Below, one piece after another: positions 8,519 through 17,103 of a DNA stretch of 64,000 nt. The notes beneath the pieces are model-generated. The model did not search any database, was not told the DNA's origin, and saw only the letters and a list, made by a program, of their open reading frames with translations. The stretch's first letter is position 1; each line of letters begins with the position of its first letter. The position numbers were made by a program, and so were the translations under genes. Origin of the DNA: Asanoa siamensis (lineage in GTDB: Bacteria > Actinomycetota > Actinomycetes > Mycobacteriales > Micromonosporaceae); contig NZ_BONE01000021.1 in the NCBI RefSeq assembly GCF_016862555.1, positions 1 through 64,000 on the forward strand, in the 5' to 3' direction.

Positions 8519-10642
8519 TCAGGCGCCGATGTTCTTGTTCCAGACGTTCCAGGTGACCGCGATGCCGGGCTTGGCGAAGTCACCGTCGGGCCAGTTGGAG
8601 GCCGGGTTGGCCACCGAGGCACCGGAGATCTCACCCGGGTGCTGGACCGCGACGAACACGCTCTTGTTGTCGTCGGAGATCCACGGGCCGCACGTCTCGG
8701 CGCCGAACGGCACGCTGAGGAACTGCTTCAGGCGGCCCTTCTCGGGACCCTCCAGCGGCACCGCGAACAGGCCGTCGTTGCTGCCCAGCGCGTTGCCGTC
8801 GGTGGAGATCCAGAGGTTGCCGGCACCGTCGAACGCCACGTTGTCGGGGCAGGAGATCGGCGAGACCTTGGTCTTGTCGTACCCCATGAAGTAGGTCGAC
8901 GGGTCCGTCGGGTCGCCGCAGACGATCGGCACGGTCCAGGTGAACGTCGTGCCGGTGTGGTCGTCGTCGTCCTCCTCGGTGATCTCGAGGATGTGCCCGT
9001 GCTTGTTGGCGTTGCGCGGGTTGGCCTCGTCGGCCGCCGGGTTGCTGCCCACGCCCCGGTTGGTGTTGTTGGTCAGCGCGACGTAGATCTTGCGATTGAC
9101 CGGGTTCGGCTCGACGTCCTCGGGGCGGTCCATCTTGGTGGCGCCGACCTTGTCACCGGCGAGCCGGGTGAAGAGCAGCACCTCCTCGACGGTCATGCCG
9201 TCGACCATCGACGTGCCGTCCTTGACCAGCGGGATCCACTGGCCGGTGCCGTTGAAGGCGCCGTCGGTCGGCAGCTTGCCGGAGCCGTCGATCTCGGTGG
9301 CCGAGGTGTAGCCGAGCTTGGCCACGTAGAGCGTGCCCGACTCCAGCAGGGTCAGGTTGTGCTTGCGCGCCTCGGGGGTGTTGCGGCCGTCGATCTTCTT
9401 GTCCGAGACGAACTTGTACATGTAGTCGAAGCGCTCGTCGTCGCCCATGTACGCGACGGCCTTGCCGTCCCGCGACTTGATGATGTTGGCGCCCTCGTGC
9501 TTGAACCGGCCCAGCGCGGTGTGCTTGCGCGGGGTCGAGCCGGGGGTGAACGGGTCGAACTCGACGATCCAGCCGAACCGGTTGGCCTCGTTCGGGGTCT
9601 TGGTGAGGTCGAACCGCTCGTCGACCCGCTCCCACTTGCGGCTGCCCGACGGGTAGCGGTTGACGGTGTCGATGCCGTACCGGTTGAACCGGGCCTTGGC
9701 GTCGCCGGTCGAGGTCTCGGCGCCGACGAAGTACTGGTTGAAGTTCTCCTCGCCGGACAGGATCGTGCCCCACGGGGTGACGCCGCCGGCGCAGTTGTTG
9801 AGCGTGCCGATCACGTCGGTGCCGGTCGGGTCGGCGGCGGTCTTCAGCAGATCGCTGCCCGCGGCCGGGCCGGTCAGCTTGAAGTGCGTGGTCAGGCCGG
9901 TGATCCGCCGGTTGTACGGGCGGGAGCCGCTGTCGACGAGCACGTATTGCCCGGTCTTGCCGACCCGCTCGATCTCGACGCAGGACATGCCGTGCGCGGC
10001 GATCGCGATCTTGACCTGCTCGACGGTCAGCGCGTCCTGGCTGACGAAGTTCGGGAACATCAGGTCTTCGTTGGTGTACTCGTGGTTGCAGACGAGCAGG
10101 GCGCGGGTGCCCTTCTTGTCCAGCGGCAGCACGGCGACGAAGTCGTTGTTGTAGCCGAACTGCTTGAGCTGCGCCTCGAGGGTCTGGTTGCGAACGTCGA
10201 ACTTCTTGGCGCCCGGCACCACCGGGTCGCCCCAGCGGATCACGACGTGGTGGTCGTAGCCGTTGGGCACCACGAGGGCGTCGACCCGGTTCGGCGCGAC
10301 GGCCTTGAACGTGAGGTCGGTCGTCGCGGCCTCGGCGGTGCCGAAGTCGGTGACCTGGGGCAGGGCCGGGGTGGGCTCGGCGGCGGCCAGCGCCGGGGTC
10401 GCGCTGAGCACGCCCGCGCCGCCGAGGCCGAGCGCGGCCGCGCCGATCGCACCGGCGCGCATGACGCCGCGGCGGCTGACCTCGCTCTTCACCATGTCGC
10501 CGAAGTACTCGTTATCGGAAGCGTTGGGCACCGGGTGGTCGCACGCGTTTCCACAGCGGTACAGGCAGGTCATGCGGTCGCGGCCGTGCGAAACCTTCGC
10601 CACGCCGACGATTGGCAACTGGCGGCGGATCTGGTCCGTCAT
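8519..10642 (-). CDS. phoX: PhoX family alkaline phosphatase, Tat-exported
   Basis: A 707-residue DUF839/PhoX protein that releases phosphate from organic phosphoesters outside the cell, probably with Ca and Fe cofactors. The long N-terminal stretch LYRCGNACDHPVPNASDNEY and the twin-arginine motif SRRGVMRAGAIGAAALG (from about residue 56) are typical of actinobacterial PhoX. Propeller signatures include LLVCNHEYTNEDLMFP, WGTILSGEENFNQYF and CPDNVAFDGAGNLWISTDG. AGGAG lies 7 nt before the ATG. A three-unit PHO box upstream predicts induction by PhoP at low phosphate. The gene appears monocistronic. Confidence 0.93.
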   Translation of the reverse strand: MTDQIRRQLPIVGVAKVSHGRDRMTCLYRCGNACDHPVPNASDNEYFGDMVKSEVSRRGVMRAGAIGAAALGLGGAGVLSATPALAAAEPTPALPQVTDFGTAEAATTDLTFKAVAPNRVDALVVPNGYDHHVVIRWGDPVVPGAKKFDVRNQTLEAQLKQFGYNNDFVAVLPLDKKGTRALLVCNHEYTNEDLMFPNFVSQDALTVEQVKIAIAAHGMSCVEIERVGKTGQYVLVDSGSRPYNRRITGLTTHFKLTGPAAGSDLLKTAADPTGTDVIGTLNNCAGGVTPWGTILSGEENFNQYFVGAETSTGDAKARFNRYGIDTVNRYPSGSRKWERVDERFDLTKTPNEANRFGWIVEFDPFTPGSTPRKHTALGRFKHEGANIIKSRDGKAVAYMGDDERFDYMYKFVSDKKIDGRNTPEARKHNLTLLESGTLYVAKLGYTSATEIDGSGKLPTDGAFNGTGQWIPLVKDGTSMVDGMTVEEVLLFTRLAGDKVGATKMDRPEDVEPNPVNRKIYVALTNNTNRGVGSNPAADEANPRNANKHGHILEITEEDDDDHTGTTFTWTVPIVCGDPTDPSTYFMGYDKTKVSPISCPDNVAFDGAGNLWISTDGNALGSNDGLFAVPLEGPEKGRLKQFLSVPFGAETCGPWISDDNKSVFVAVQHPGEISGASVANPASNWPDGDFAKPGIAVTWNVWNKNIGA

Positions 10643-10689
10643 TCGGGCTCTCCTAGAACCGTCGACACATCTCTCCGTGGGACAGCCGC

Positions 10690-10733
10690 ACGCTAATCAG
10701 AGCAGGTAAACATGGAAAAACCGGAATGTGAAC
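10690..10733 (-). promoter_or_regulatory. PHO box and promoter of phoX
   Basis: Reading the minus strand, three consecutive 11-bp units occur: GTTCACATTCC, GGTTTTTCCAT and GTTTACCTGCT (10733 down to 10701). They match the GTTCACC-type 11-bp direct repeats bound by PhoP in Streptomyces; the middle unit is degenerate, the outer two are good. TAGCGT (10695-10690) is a suitable -10, which places the PHO box over the -35 position as in known PhoP-activated promoters. Confidence 0.72.
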
Positions 10734-10804
10734 CGCGGACGTGAAGCCGCAGGTTAGGGTGTCCTCACTAGACGGCGGCGGCGCCCGCGCTTCATGATCC
10801 GGCC

Positions 10805-11218
10805 ATGCTCAAAACGACCCTCATCCATCCGGGCATCAGCTCCGCTCTCGGCCGCGCGGGCCACGGATCGACCGTTCTCATTTCAGACGGAAACTACCCC
10901 CATTCAACGAGTACGAAGCCCGGGGCGGACCTTGTTTTCCTGAATCTGCGGCCGGGGCTGGTGGCGGTCGACGACATCCTCGCCGCGGTGTGCACGGCCA
11001 TTCCGGTGGAATCGGCTTTTGTCATGCGTCCGGACGAAGGTCCGGAACCCGAGATCTTCCCGATCTTCCGCCAGCAACTGGACTCGGTGGAACTGACCAC
11101 CCTGGACCGGTTCGCCTTCTACGACAAGGCCCGTGAGCCCGACCTCGCGCTCGCCATCGCCAGCGGTGACACCCGCCTGTACGCCAACATCATCCTGACG
11201 ATCGGCGTGGTCAGGTAA
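10805..11218 (+). CDS. RbsD/FucU family sugar mutarotase, FucU-like
   Basis: A 137-residue protein of the family that interconverts anomers of ribose or fucose. The opening LIHPGISSALGRAGHGSTVLISDGNYP holds the conserved His and Asp of the active site. The end (LDRFAFYDKAREPDLALAIASG, then YANIILTIGVV) is closer to L-fucose mutarotase FucU than to RbsD. No transporter or kinase is adjacent. It may serve the L-fucose oxidative operon at 42.1-46.0 kb, but that link is inference. CATGAT ends exactly 6 nt before the ATG, suggesting a leaderless mRNA. Its 3' end overlaps the next gene by 8 bp. Confidence 0.85.
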   Translation: MLKTTLIHPGISSALGRAGHGSTVLISDGNYPHSTSTKPGADLVFLNLRPGLVAVDDILAAVCTAIPVESAFVMRPDEGPEPEIFPIFRQQLDSVELTTLDRFAFYDKAREPDLALAIASGDTRLYANIILTIGVVR

Positions 11219-12062
11219 GGAACTCGCTGATCACGCCGATGGCGTGGTCGCCGGCGGAGAGCACCGCGCAGAAGTTGAGGAACGCGTGCGGGGTGTCCGC
11301 GTACTCCACGTACCGTGCGTCCTCCAGCCGCTCCGCGTAGGCGGCGGCGTCGTGCCGCAGCGGGTCGCGGCCGGCCGCCACCAGCAGCGTCGGCGGCAGC
11401 CCCGCCAGGGAGCCGGCCCGCAGCGGCGCCGCGTGGACCGGCGCCGTCGCACCCGGCAGGTACTGCCGGTCGGCCCAGGACGGCTCGGCCGGCACGTCGA
11501 GCACCGGATAGCAGAGCACCTGCCGGTCGAGCCGCGGGCCGCCCTCGTCCCGGGCGCGCAGCGTGGCCCCGGCGACCAGCGCGCCGCCCGCGCTCTGGCC
11601 ACCCGCGGCGAGCCGGCCGTCGCCGCCCAGCACCGCGCCGTGCGCGGCCAGCCAGCACATCGCGTCGTAGGTGTCGTCGAGGGCCGCCGGGTACGGGTGC
11701 TCGGGCGCCAGCCGGTATTCGAGCGACACCACCGTGCGACCGGCGAGCCGGGCGAGCCGGGAGCAGACGTGGTCGAGGTCGCGCACCGAGCCGCCGACGA
11801 ACCCGCCACCGTGCAGCCAGAGCAGCAACGGTCCTGGGCCCGTTTGGTAGACGCGCACGAGCGTCGGCCCACCGCCCAGCGGCAGATAGAGGTCGGCGAC
11901 CCGCACGGCGGGGTCGAGTCGCCCGGACAGCGCCGGGTCCACCGGCTCGGCCCGGCCGGCCAGCAGGGTGGCGAGGTCCTCGAGCCCGTCCGCCGCGCCG
12001 ACGACGGTGAACGCGTCGGCCTCGGCGGTGAACCGCGGCTCGGCCACGGTCCGCCGGTTCAC
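11211..12062 (-). CDS. Alpha/beta hydrolase of the hormone-sensitive-lipase (HSL) family
   Basis: A 283-residue esterase. LLLWLHGGGFVGGSV is the HGGG oxyanion motif of the HSL/family IV lipolytic group. SLEYRLAPEHPYPAALDD follows as in this family, the nucleophile Ser sits in GGQSAGG, and the acid/His are in AAGRDPLRHDA and DTPHAFLNF. It probably hydrolyses short acyl esters in the cytoplasm. GTG at 12062 was chosen because it forms a GTGA overlap with the stop of the DinB-like gene upstream, implying coupled translation. Confidence 0.88.
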   Translation of the reverse strand: MNRRTVAEPRFTAEADAFTVVGAADGLEDLATLLAGRAEPVDPALSGRLDPAVRVADLYLPLGGGPTLVRVYQTGPGPLLLWLHGGGFVGGSVRDLDHVCSRLARLAGRTVVSLEYRLAPEHPYPAALDDTYDAMCWLAAHGAVLGGDGRLAAGGQSAGGALVAGATLRARDEGGPRLDRQVLCYPVLDVPAEPSWADRQYLPGATAPVHAAPLRAGSLAGLPPTLLVAAGRDPLRHDAAAYAERLEDARYVEYADTPHAFLNFCAVLSAGDHAIGVISEFLT

Positions 12063-12544
12063 GCGGTCACCGCGCCCAGGTGCAGGGCGGCGTGCCAGAA
12101 CGCGGGCCGGCCGGGCACGGTGAAAACCCGGGTCGCGAGTGGACCGACGTGCGCGCGCCAGTCCTCGTCGGTGTAGCCGGCGAGCTGGTCGAGCAGCGAG
12201 GCGTGCCCGGCGGCGAGCCGGTCCAGCAGCAGGTCGGCGGGGAGTTCGCGGCCGGCGGCGACCCCGGCCCGGTTCAGCGCCCGGCCGGCCTCGACGGTCT
12301 CGAACTCGGGCCGGAGGCTCCAGTGGCCCGGGTCGTTCAGCACGGCCAGGTTGATCTCGTTCCACATGAGCACGTGCGCGACCAGGTCGTGCAGCGACGC
12401 GCAGAAGTCGCCGAGCGGGCCGGCGGCGGTCGTGTAGTCGCGGGCCAGCTCCGGTCCGGAGAGCCCGTCGACCGCGGCGAGCAGGTGGGCGTGGTCGGCG
12501 CGCAGGCGGTCGGCCGCCGCGCCCACCGAGAGGGATTCGGTCAT
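12059..12544 (-). CDS. DinB/maleylpyruvate-isomerase-like four-helix protein
   Basis: A 161-residue all-helical protein resembling the DinB-like superfamily (mycothiol-dependent maleylpyruvate isomerase N-terminal domain, ClbS/DfsB). Histidines spaced as possible metal ligands occur in LHDLVAHVLMWNEI and FWHAALHLG. Members bind divalent metal and often use mycothiol or DNA-damaging metabolites; which applies here is unknown. It is coupled by GTGA to the HSL-type esterase, suggesting a joint role in small-molecule turnover. Confidence 0.65.
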   Translation of the reverse strand: MTESLSVGAAADRLRADHAHLLAAVDGLSGPELARDYTTAAGPLGDFCASLHDLVAHVLMWNEINLAVLNDPGHWSLRPEFETVEAGRALNRAGVAAGRELPADLLLDRLAAGHASLLDQLAGYTDEDWRAHVGPLATRVFTVPGRPAFWHAALHLGAVTA

Positions 12545-12603
12545 GGCGGCCAGGCAACCACCCGGGCGGGCCGGGGCGCAGCGGGCTGACGGATCTGGTC
12601 AGC

Positions 12604-13590
12604 TCACCGCAGCAGCAGGCCGAGCAGGTCGCCGCCGAGCGCGTCGACGGCGGCCGCGTCCAGCTCGTACTGGACGAACCGGCCCCGCCGGGTCGGCCGC
12701 GCCAGCCCGGCCGCGGCCAGCTCCCGCAGGTGGCGGTTGACCAGCGTCGCGTCGACCTGCCAGCGCGCGGCGATCTCGCCGGCGGTGCGCGGTTCCGTGG
12801 CGATCGCCCGGGCCACCTCCAACCGGCCCGGGTTGGCCAGCGCGGTCAACCGGCGCAGCAGGTCCCGGGCGGGCGGCACGGGTGGGCCGGGCGCGGCCGG
12901 GTGGATCAGCACCAGCGGCCGCCCGGTCACGTCGGCGACGTAGACGTGCGGCCGGATCAGCGTGCTCGGCACGACGACCAGCCCGCGCCGGGCCACGTCG
13001 TGCCGCCCGCTGCGCACCTTGGCGATCGAGACGCCTCCGCCCGCGACGGTGATCGACGGATCGAGGCCGGCGAGCGCGGCGGCCGGCCCGCCCGCGGTGA
13101 CGTCGAGCGCGAACCTGCGGGCGCGGGCGGCCAGCACCGGCCGCACCGCCGGCCACCGTGCGGCGAACCAGCCGTCCCACGCCTCGGCGAGGAACTCCAG
13201 GAACTCCGCCACCGCCGGCCCCGGCCGCTCCACCAGCGCCGCGACCTGGTCGTCGACGCCGCGGGCCCGGGCGTAGCGGAGCGCGGCGGCGGCGTCGCCG
13301 ATCGGCCGGAGCAGCTGGGCGGCCAGGCGGCGGGCGGGGAGCGCGCGGAGGTGGTCGAGTTGCGCCTCGATGGTCTCGTCGGCCGCCCAGACGCTGACGA
13401 ACGGGGTCGCCCGGATCGCCCGGGTGGTGAACGCCCAGCGGCCGGCCCGGCGGCGCAGCCCGGCCGGCAGCGGCGGCAGGTCGACCGGGTGGTGGTCCGG
13501 CGCTCCGACGGCGTGCAACGCCGAGCCCAGCTCGGACAGCGGGGACACGGCGGCCGAAACGGTCGAGAGGCCGACGATCGCGACTGGCAT
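12604..13590 (-). CDS. ArsR-type winged-helix regulator with N-terminal DUF5937-like domain
   Basis: About 328 residues. The N-terminal part (SPLSELGSALHAVGAPDHHP onward) resembles the DUF5937 domain found on actinobacterial ArsR-like regulators. The C-terminal 80 residues form a winged helix (LTALANPGRLEVARAIATE, then EIAARWQVDATLVNRHLREL). There are no ArsR metal-binding cysteines, so a non-metal ligand is likely. The ATG at 13590 gives the family's usual start; 19 in-frame codons upstream look non-coding. It is divergent from the MFS gene at 13681, its probable target. Confidence 0.78.
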   Translation of the reverse strand: MPVAIVGLSTVSAAVSPLSELGSALHAVGAPDHHPVDLPPLPAGLRRRAGRWAFTTRAIRATPFVSVWAADETIEAQLDHLRALPARRLAAQLLRPIGDAAAALRYARARGVDDQVAALVERPGPAVAEFLEFLAEAWDGWFAARWPAVRPVLAARARRFALDVTAGGPAAALAGLDPSITVAGGGVSIAKVRSGRHDVARRGLVVVPSTLIRPHVYVADVTGRPLVLIHPAAPGPPVPPARDLLRRLTALANPGRLEVARAIATEPRTAGEIAARWQVDATLVNRHLRELAAAGLARPTRRGRFVQYELDAAAVDALGGDLLGLLLR

Positions 13591-13591
13591 G

Positions 13592-13606
13592 ACGATCACA
13601 GATCGT
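13592..13606. promoter_or_regulatory. Inverted repeat over the promoter of the ArsR-like regulator
   Basis: ACGATC-ACA-GATCGT is a perfect 6+6 bp palindrome. On the minus strand it overlaps TACGAT (13607-13602), a possible -10 located 11 nt before the regulator's ATG. It lies in the divergent gap to the MFS gene and is a candidate auto-operator. Confidence 0.45.
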
Positions 13607-13680
13607 AGTCCGGTCGTGGGTGCCCGCCCGGGAGTACGTTGGGTCACGAGGTGATCACGCGGGGGGACGGCACTGATCGG

Positions 13681-15141
13681 ATGGGTGCGAGCAGGGTCGG
13701 CGAGACACAGAAATCAGGGACGGTGCAGGGCTCCGGCCTGGCGGAGATCACCGACGCCCTGCGGGTGAGGCCGTTCCGGCGGCTGTTCCTGGTGCTCAGC
13801 CTGTCGGCACTCGGCGACTGGCTGGGCCTGCTGGCCGGCGCGGCGTTCGCGTCGTCGCAGGTGTCCGGTTCGACCGCCAAGGGCGCCGCGTTCGGCTCCG
13901 TGATCGCGGTGCAACTGCTGCCGGCGTTCATCCTGGGGCCGCTCTCGGGCGTCATCGCGGACCGGTTCGACCGGCGCTACACGATGATCATTTCCGATGT
14001 CGCGCGGTTCGTGCTGTTCGCCTCGATCCCCGTCGTCGGCTTCATCGTGGACAGTCCGGTGCGGGTGGTCACCTGGACCGCCATCGCGCTGTTCCTGGCC
14101 CAGTGCGCGGCGCAGATCTGGACGCCGGCCAAGGAGGCGGCGGTGCCCAACCTGCTGCCCCGGTCGCGGTTGGAGGCGGCCAACCAACTCACCCTGGCGA
14201 CCACCTACGGCATCACGCCGATCATCGCCGCGCTGCTGTTCAGCGCCATGGCCCGGCTGCCCCGGCCGGGCGGGGTCGGCCCCGCCGACTACGCGCTGCT
14301 CTTCGACGCCCTCACGTTCCTCGCGTCGGCGTTCGTCGTGCTCTTCTTCGCCAAGGAGATGTCCGGGCGCACCGCCCGGCCCAACCATGTCCAGGCGGAC
14401 GACTCCGCCCATCACGCGGTGCCGGGCCGGCAGGTCATGCGGGACCTGCTGGACGGCGGCCGGTTCATCGTCCGCACGCGACTCGTGCGCGGCATCGTGG
14501 TGGGCGTGCTCGGCGCGTTCGCCGGTGCCGGTGTGGTGATCGGCACCGCGAACTTCTACGCCCGGTCGCTCGGCGGCGGCGACGCCACGTTCGGCATCCT
14601 GTTCGCCGCGATCTTCGCAGGCTTCGGCGTCGGCATCGCCGGCGGCCCCGCGCTGGTGGGCACCCTGTCCCGGCGCCGCTGGTTCGCGCTGTCCATCGTG
14701 CTCGCCGGCATCGCGGTGATCGGCCTGTCGCTCGCGCCCCGGCTGTCCCTGGCCGTGCTCGGCGCCGTCATCACGGGCGCCGCGGCGGGCATGGCCTTCC
14801 TCTCCGGCCTCACGCTGATCGGCGGTGACGTCGCCGACGACGTACGCGGCCGGGTCGTCGCGTTCATCCAGTCGGCCGTCCGGATCACCCTGCTGCTCGC
14901 GATCGCGCTGTCCAGCCTGATCGTCGGCCTCGGCTCGGCCCGGGAGATCCACGTCGGCCCGATCGACTTCGACCTGTCCACCACCCGCCTGCTGCTGTTC
15001 GTCATCGGCCTCGCCGGCATCGCCGTGGGCATCCTGTCGTTCCGCCAGATCGACGACCGGCCCGGTGTGCCGGTCTGGAAGGACATCTGGCGAGGTGTAC
15101 GCCGCCGGCCGCTCTCCGACACCGCCAAGAAGCGTCCCTGA
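13681..15141 (+). CDS. MFS transporter (DHA3-like)
   Basis: A 486-residue, about 12-TM major facilitator protein. ALRVRPFRRLFLVLSLSALG and GPLSGVIADRFDRRYTMIIS (loop 2-3) match the DHA3/macrolide-efflux-like group. It has a long central loop at about residues 230-250. GAAAGMAFLSGLTLIGGDV and RGRVVAFIQSAVR lie in the second half. The start is uncertain: ATG 13681 is used, with a GGGGGGA stretch 13 nt upstream; GTG 13651 is possible. The next gene starts 3 bp after the stop. Confidence 0.83.
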   Translation: MGASRVGETQKSGTVQGSGLAEITDALRVRPFRRLFLVLSLSALGDWLGLLAGAAFASSQVSGSTAKGAAFGSVIAVQLLPAFILGPLSGVIADRFDRRYTMIISDVARFVLFASIPVVGFIVDSPVRVVTWTAIALFLAQCAAQIWTPAKEAAVPNLLPRSRLEAANQLTLATTYGITPIIAALLFSAMARLPRPGGVGPADYALLFDALTFLASAFVVLFFAKEMSGRTARPNHVQADDSAHHAVPGRQVMRDLLDGGRFIVRTRLVRGIVVGVLGAFAGAGVVIGTANFYARSLGGGDATFGILFAAIFAGFGVGIAGGPALVGTLSRRRWFALSIVLAGIAVIGLSLAPRLSLAVLGAVITGAAAGMAFLSGLTLIGGDVADDVRGRVVAFIQSAVRITLLLAIALSSLIVGLGSAREIHVGPIDFDLSTTRLLLFVIGLAGIAVGILSFRQIDDRPGVPVWKDIWRGVRRRPLSDTAKKRP

Positions 15142-15144
15142 ACC

Positions 15145-17103
15145 GTGGCACCCGAACCGGCTGCCGACCTGAACCGCAGGAGCCGCTTCTCGGAGTGGTT
15201 CCTGCGTGGCGCGCAGCGTCGCGTGTTGCCCGCGCCGGGCCCGCTGCCACCGCCCCGCGAGGAGGAGAGGAAGCACAGTTGGTGGCGGGTGATGTGCCTG
15301 ACCGGTCTCGACTACTTCTCCACCCTGGGCTACCAGCCGGGCATCGCCGCGCTCGCGGCCGGCGTGCTGGCACCGCTGGCGACGATCGTGCTGGTGCTGG
15401 TCACGCTGCTGGGCGCGCTGCCCGTCTATCGCCGGGTGGCCCGGGAGAGCCCGCACGGCGCCGGGTCGCTGGCGATGCTGTCGAAGCTGCTCTCGTACTG
15501 GCAGGGCAAGCTCGTCGTGCTCGTCCTGCTCGGGTTCGCGGCGACCGACTTCATCATCACGATGACCCTGTCGGCCGCCGACGCCACGGCCCACATCGAC
15601 GAGAACCCGTTCTGGCCCGACGCCTTACGCGGCCACGACGTGCTGATCACCCTGGTGCTGCTGGCGCTGCTCGGCGCCGTGTTCCTCAAGGGATTCGCGG
15701 AGGCGATCGGGATCGCCGTGGTGGTGGTCGGTGTCTACCTCACGCTCAACGTGGTGGTGGTCGTCGACGGCCTGATCCGGGTCGCCACCCACCCGACGCT
15801 GACCAGCGACTGGTGGACGGCGCTGACCACGATGCACGGCAGTCCGTTCGCGCTGGTCGGCATAGCCCTGATCGTCTTCCCGCGGCTGGCGCTGGGGCTG
15901 TCCGGCTTCGAGACCGGCGTCGCGGTGATGCCGCACATCAAGGGCGCGCGCGGCGACACCGAGCGGCGCCCGGTGGGCCGGATCCGCGGTGCGCACAAGC
16001 TGCTCACCACGGCCGCCGTGACCATGAGCGTCTTCCTGATCACCAGCAGCATCATCACCACCGTGCTGATCCCGGCGGACGCGTTCGACCCGGGCGGAGC
16101 GGCCAACGGGCGGGCGCTGGCGTTCCTGGCGCACGAGAACCTCGGCGCGAGCTTCGGCACCGCGTACGACCTCTCGACGATCTTCATCCTCTGGTTCGCC
16201 GGCGCGTCCGCGATGGCCGGGCTGCTCAACCTGGTGCCGCGCTACCTGCCGCGGTTCGGCATGGCACCGAACTGGGCCACCGCCGTACGCCCGCTGGTCG
16301 TGGTGTTCACCGCCGTCGCGTTCTTCATCACCTGGCTCTTCGACGCCGACGTGACCGCGCAGGGCGGCGCGTACGCGACCGGGGTGCTGGTGTTGATCAC
16401 TTCCGCGGCGATAGCCGTGACCCTGTCGAGCCGGCGGCGCCGGCAGCGCAAGCAGACGATCGCGTTCGGCGTGATCTCGCTGGTGTTCGTCTACACGACC
16501 ATCGACAACATCGTCGAACGCCCGGACGGTGTGAAGATCGCGGGGAGCTTCATCGGAGCCATGATCATTATTTCGGTGCTGAGCCGCATCCGGCGGGCGT
16601 TCGAGCTCCGCTTCACCAGCGTCCAGTTCGACGAGACCGGCCAGCAGCTCCTGGAGGACTGCAAGGGCACGGTCGTCCGGATCATCGCCAACCACCCGGA
16701 CGCCGGCGACGCGCAGGAATACCAGGCCAAGCTGCGGCGGATCGTCGACGAGGACGTGCTGCCGGACGTGCACGACGTGATGTTCGCCGAGGTGACCATC
16801 ACGGACCCGTCCGAGTTCGAGTCGGACCTCCGCGTCCGCGGCGAGATCCGGCACGGCCGCTACCGGGTGTTCGCGATGGCGAGCCCGAACGTGGCGACGG
16901 CGCTGGCCGGTTTGCTGCTGGAGATCCAGCGGACGACCGGCCAGCGGCCCCACATCTACTTCGAGTGGACCGAGGGCAACCCGGCGTCGAACTTCCTGCG
17001 CTACCTCGCCTTCGGGCAGGGCGAGGTGGCGCCGGTGACCCGGGAGATCCTCCGCGAGCACGAGCCGGACCGCTTGAAGCGGCCGCACGTGCACGTGGGT
17101 TAG
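15145..17103 (+). CDS. APC superfamily amino-acid/polyamine permease with cytosolic C-terminal domain
   Basis: A 652-residue membrane protein. The signature [21 protein letters not shown] begins the first helix, and about 11-12 hydrophobic segments follow up to residue 475. Residues about 485-652 form a soluble domain ([39 protein letters not shown]). This architecture is that of actinobacterial APC permeases annotated as amino-acid transporters. The substrate is unknown and potassium transport is not excluded. GTG at 15145 follows the MFS stop by 3 bp, so the two are probably one transcript. Confidence 0.8.
   Translation: MAPEPAADLNRRSRFSEWFLRGAQRRVLPAPGPLPPPREEERKHSWWRVMCLTGLDYFSTLGYQPGIAALAAGVLAPLATIVLVLVTLLGALPVYRRVARESPHGAGSLAMLSKLLSYWQGKLVVLVLLGFAATDFIITMTLSAADATAHIDENPFWPDALRGHDVLITLVLLALLGAVFLKGFAEAIGIAVVVVGVYLTLNVVVVVDGLIRVATHPTLTSDWWTALTTMHGSPFALVGIALIVFPRLALGLSGFETGVAVMPHIKGARGDTERRPVGRIRGAHKLLTTAAVTMSVFLITSSIITTVLIPADAFDPGGAANGRALAFLAHENLGASFGTAYDLSTIFILWFAGASAMAGLLNLVPRYLPRFGMAPNWATAVRPLVVVFTAVAFFITWLFDADVTAQGGAYATGVLVLITSAAIAVTLSSRRRRQRKQTIAFGVISLVFVYTTIDNIVERPDGVKIAGSFIGAMIIISVLSRIRRAFELRFTSVQFDETGQQLLEDCKGTVVRIIANHPDAGDAQEYQAKLRRIVDEDVLPDVHDVMFAEVTITDPSEFESDLRVRGEIRHGRYRVFAMASPNVATALAGLLLEIQRTTGQRPHIYFEWTEGNPASNFLRYLAFGQGEVAPVTREILREHEPDRLKRPHVHVG

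Noticed and set aside
8639-10696. Long plus-strand frame opposite phoX
   Set aside because: Antisense shadow rich in Val/Gly/Arg; PhoX on the other strand is full length with Tat signal and PHO box.
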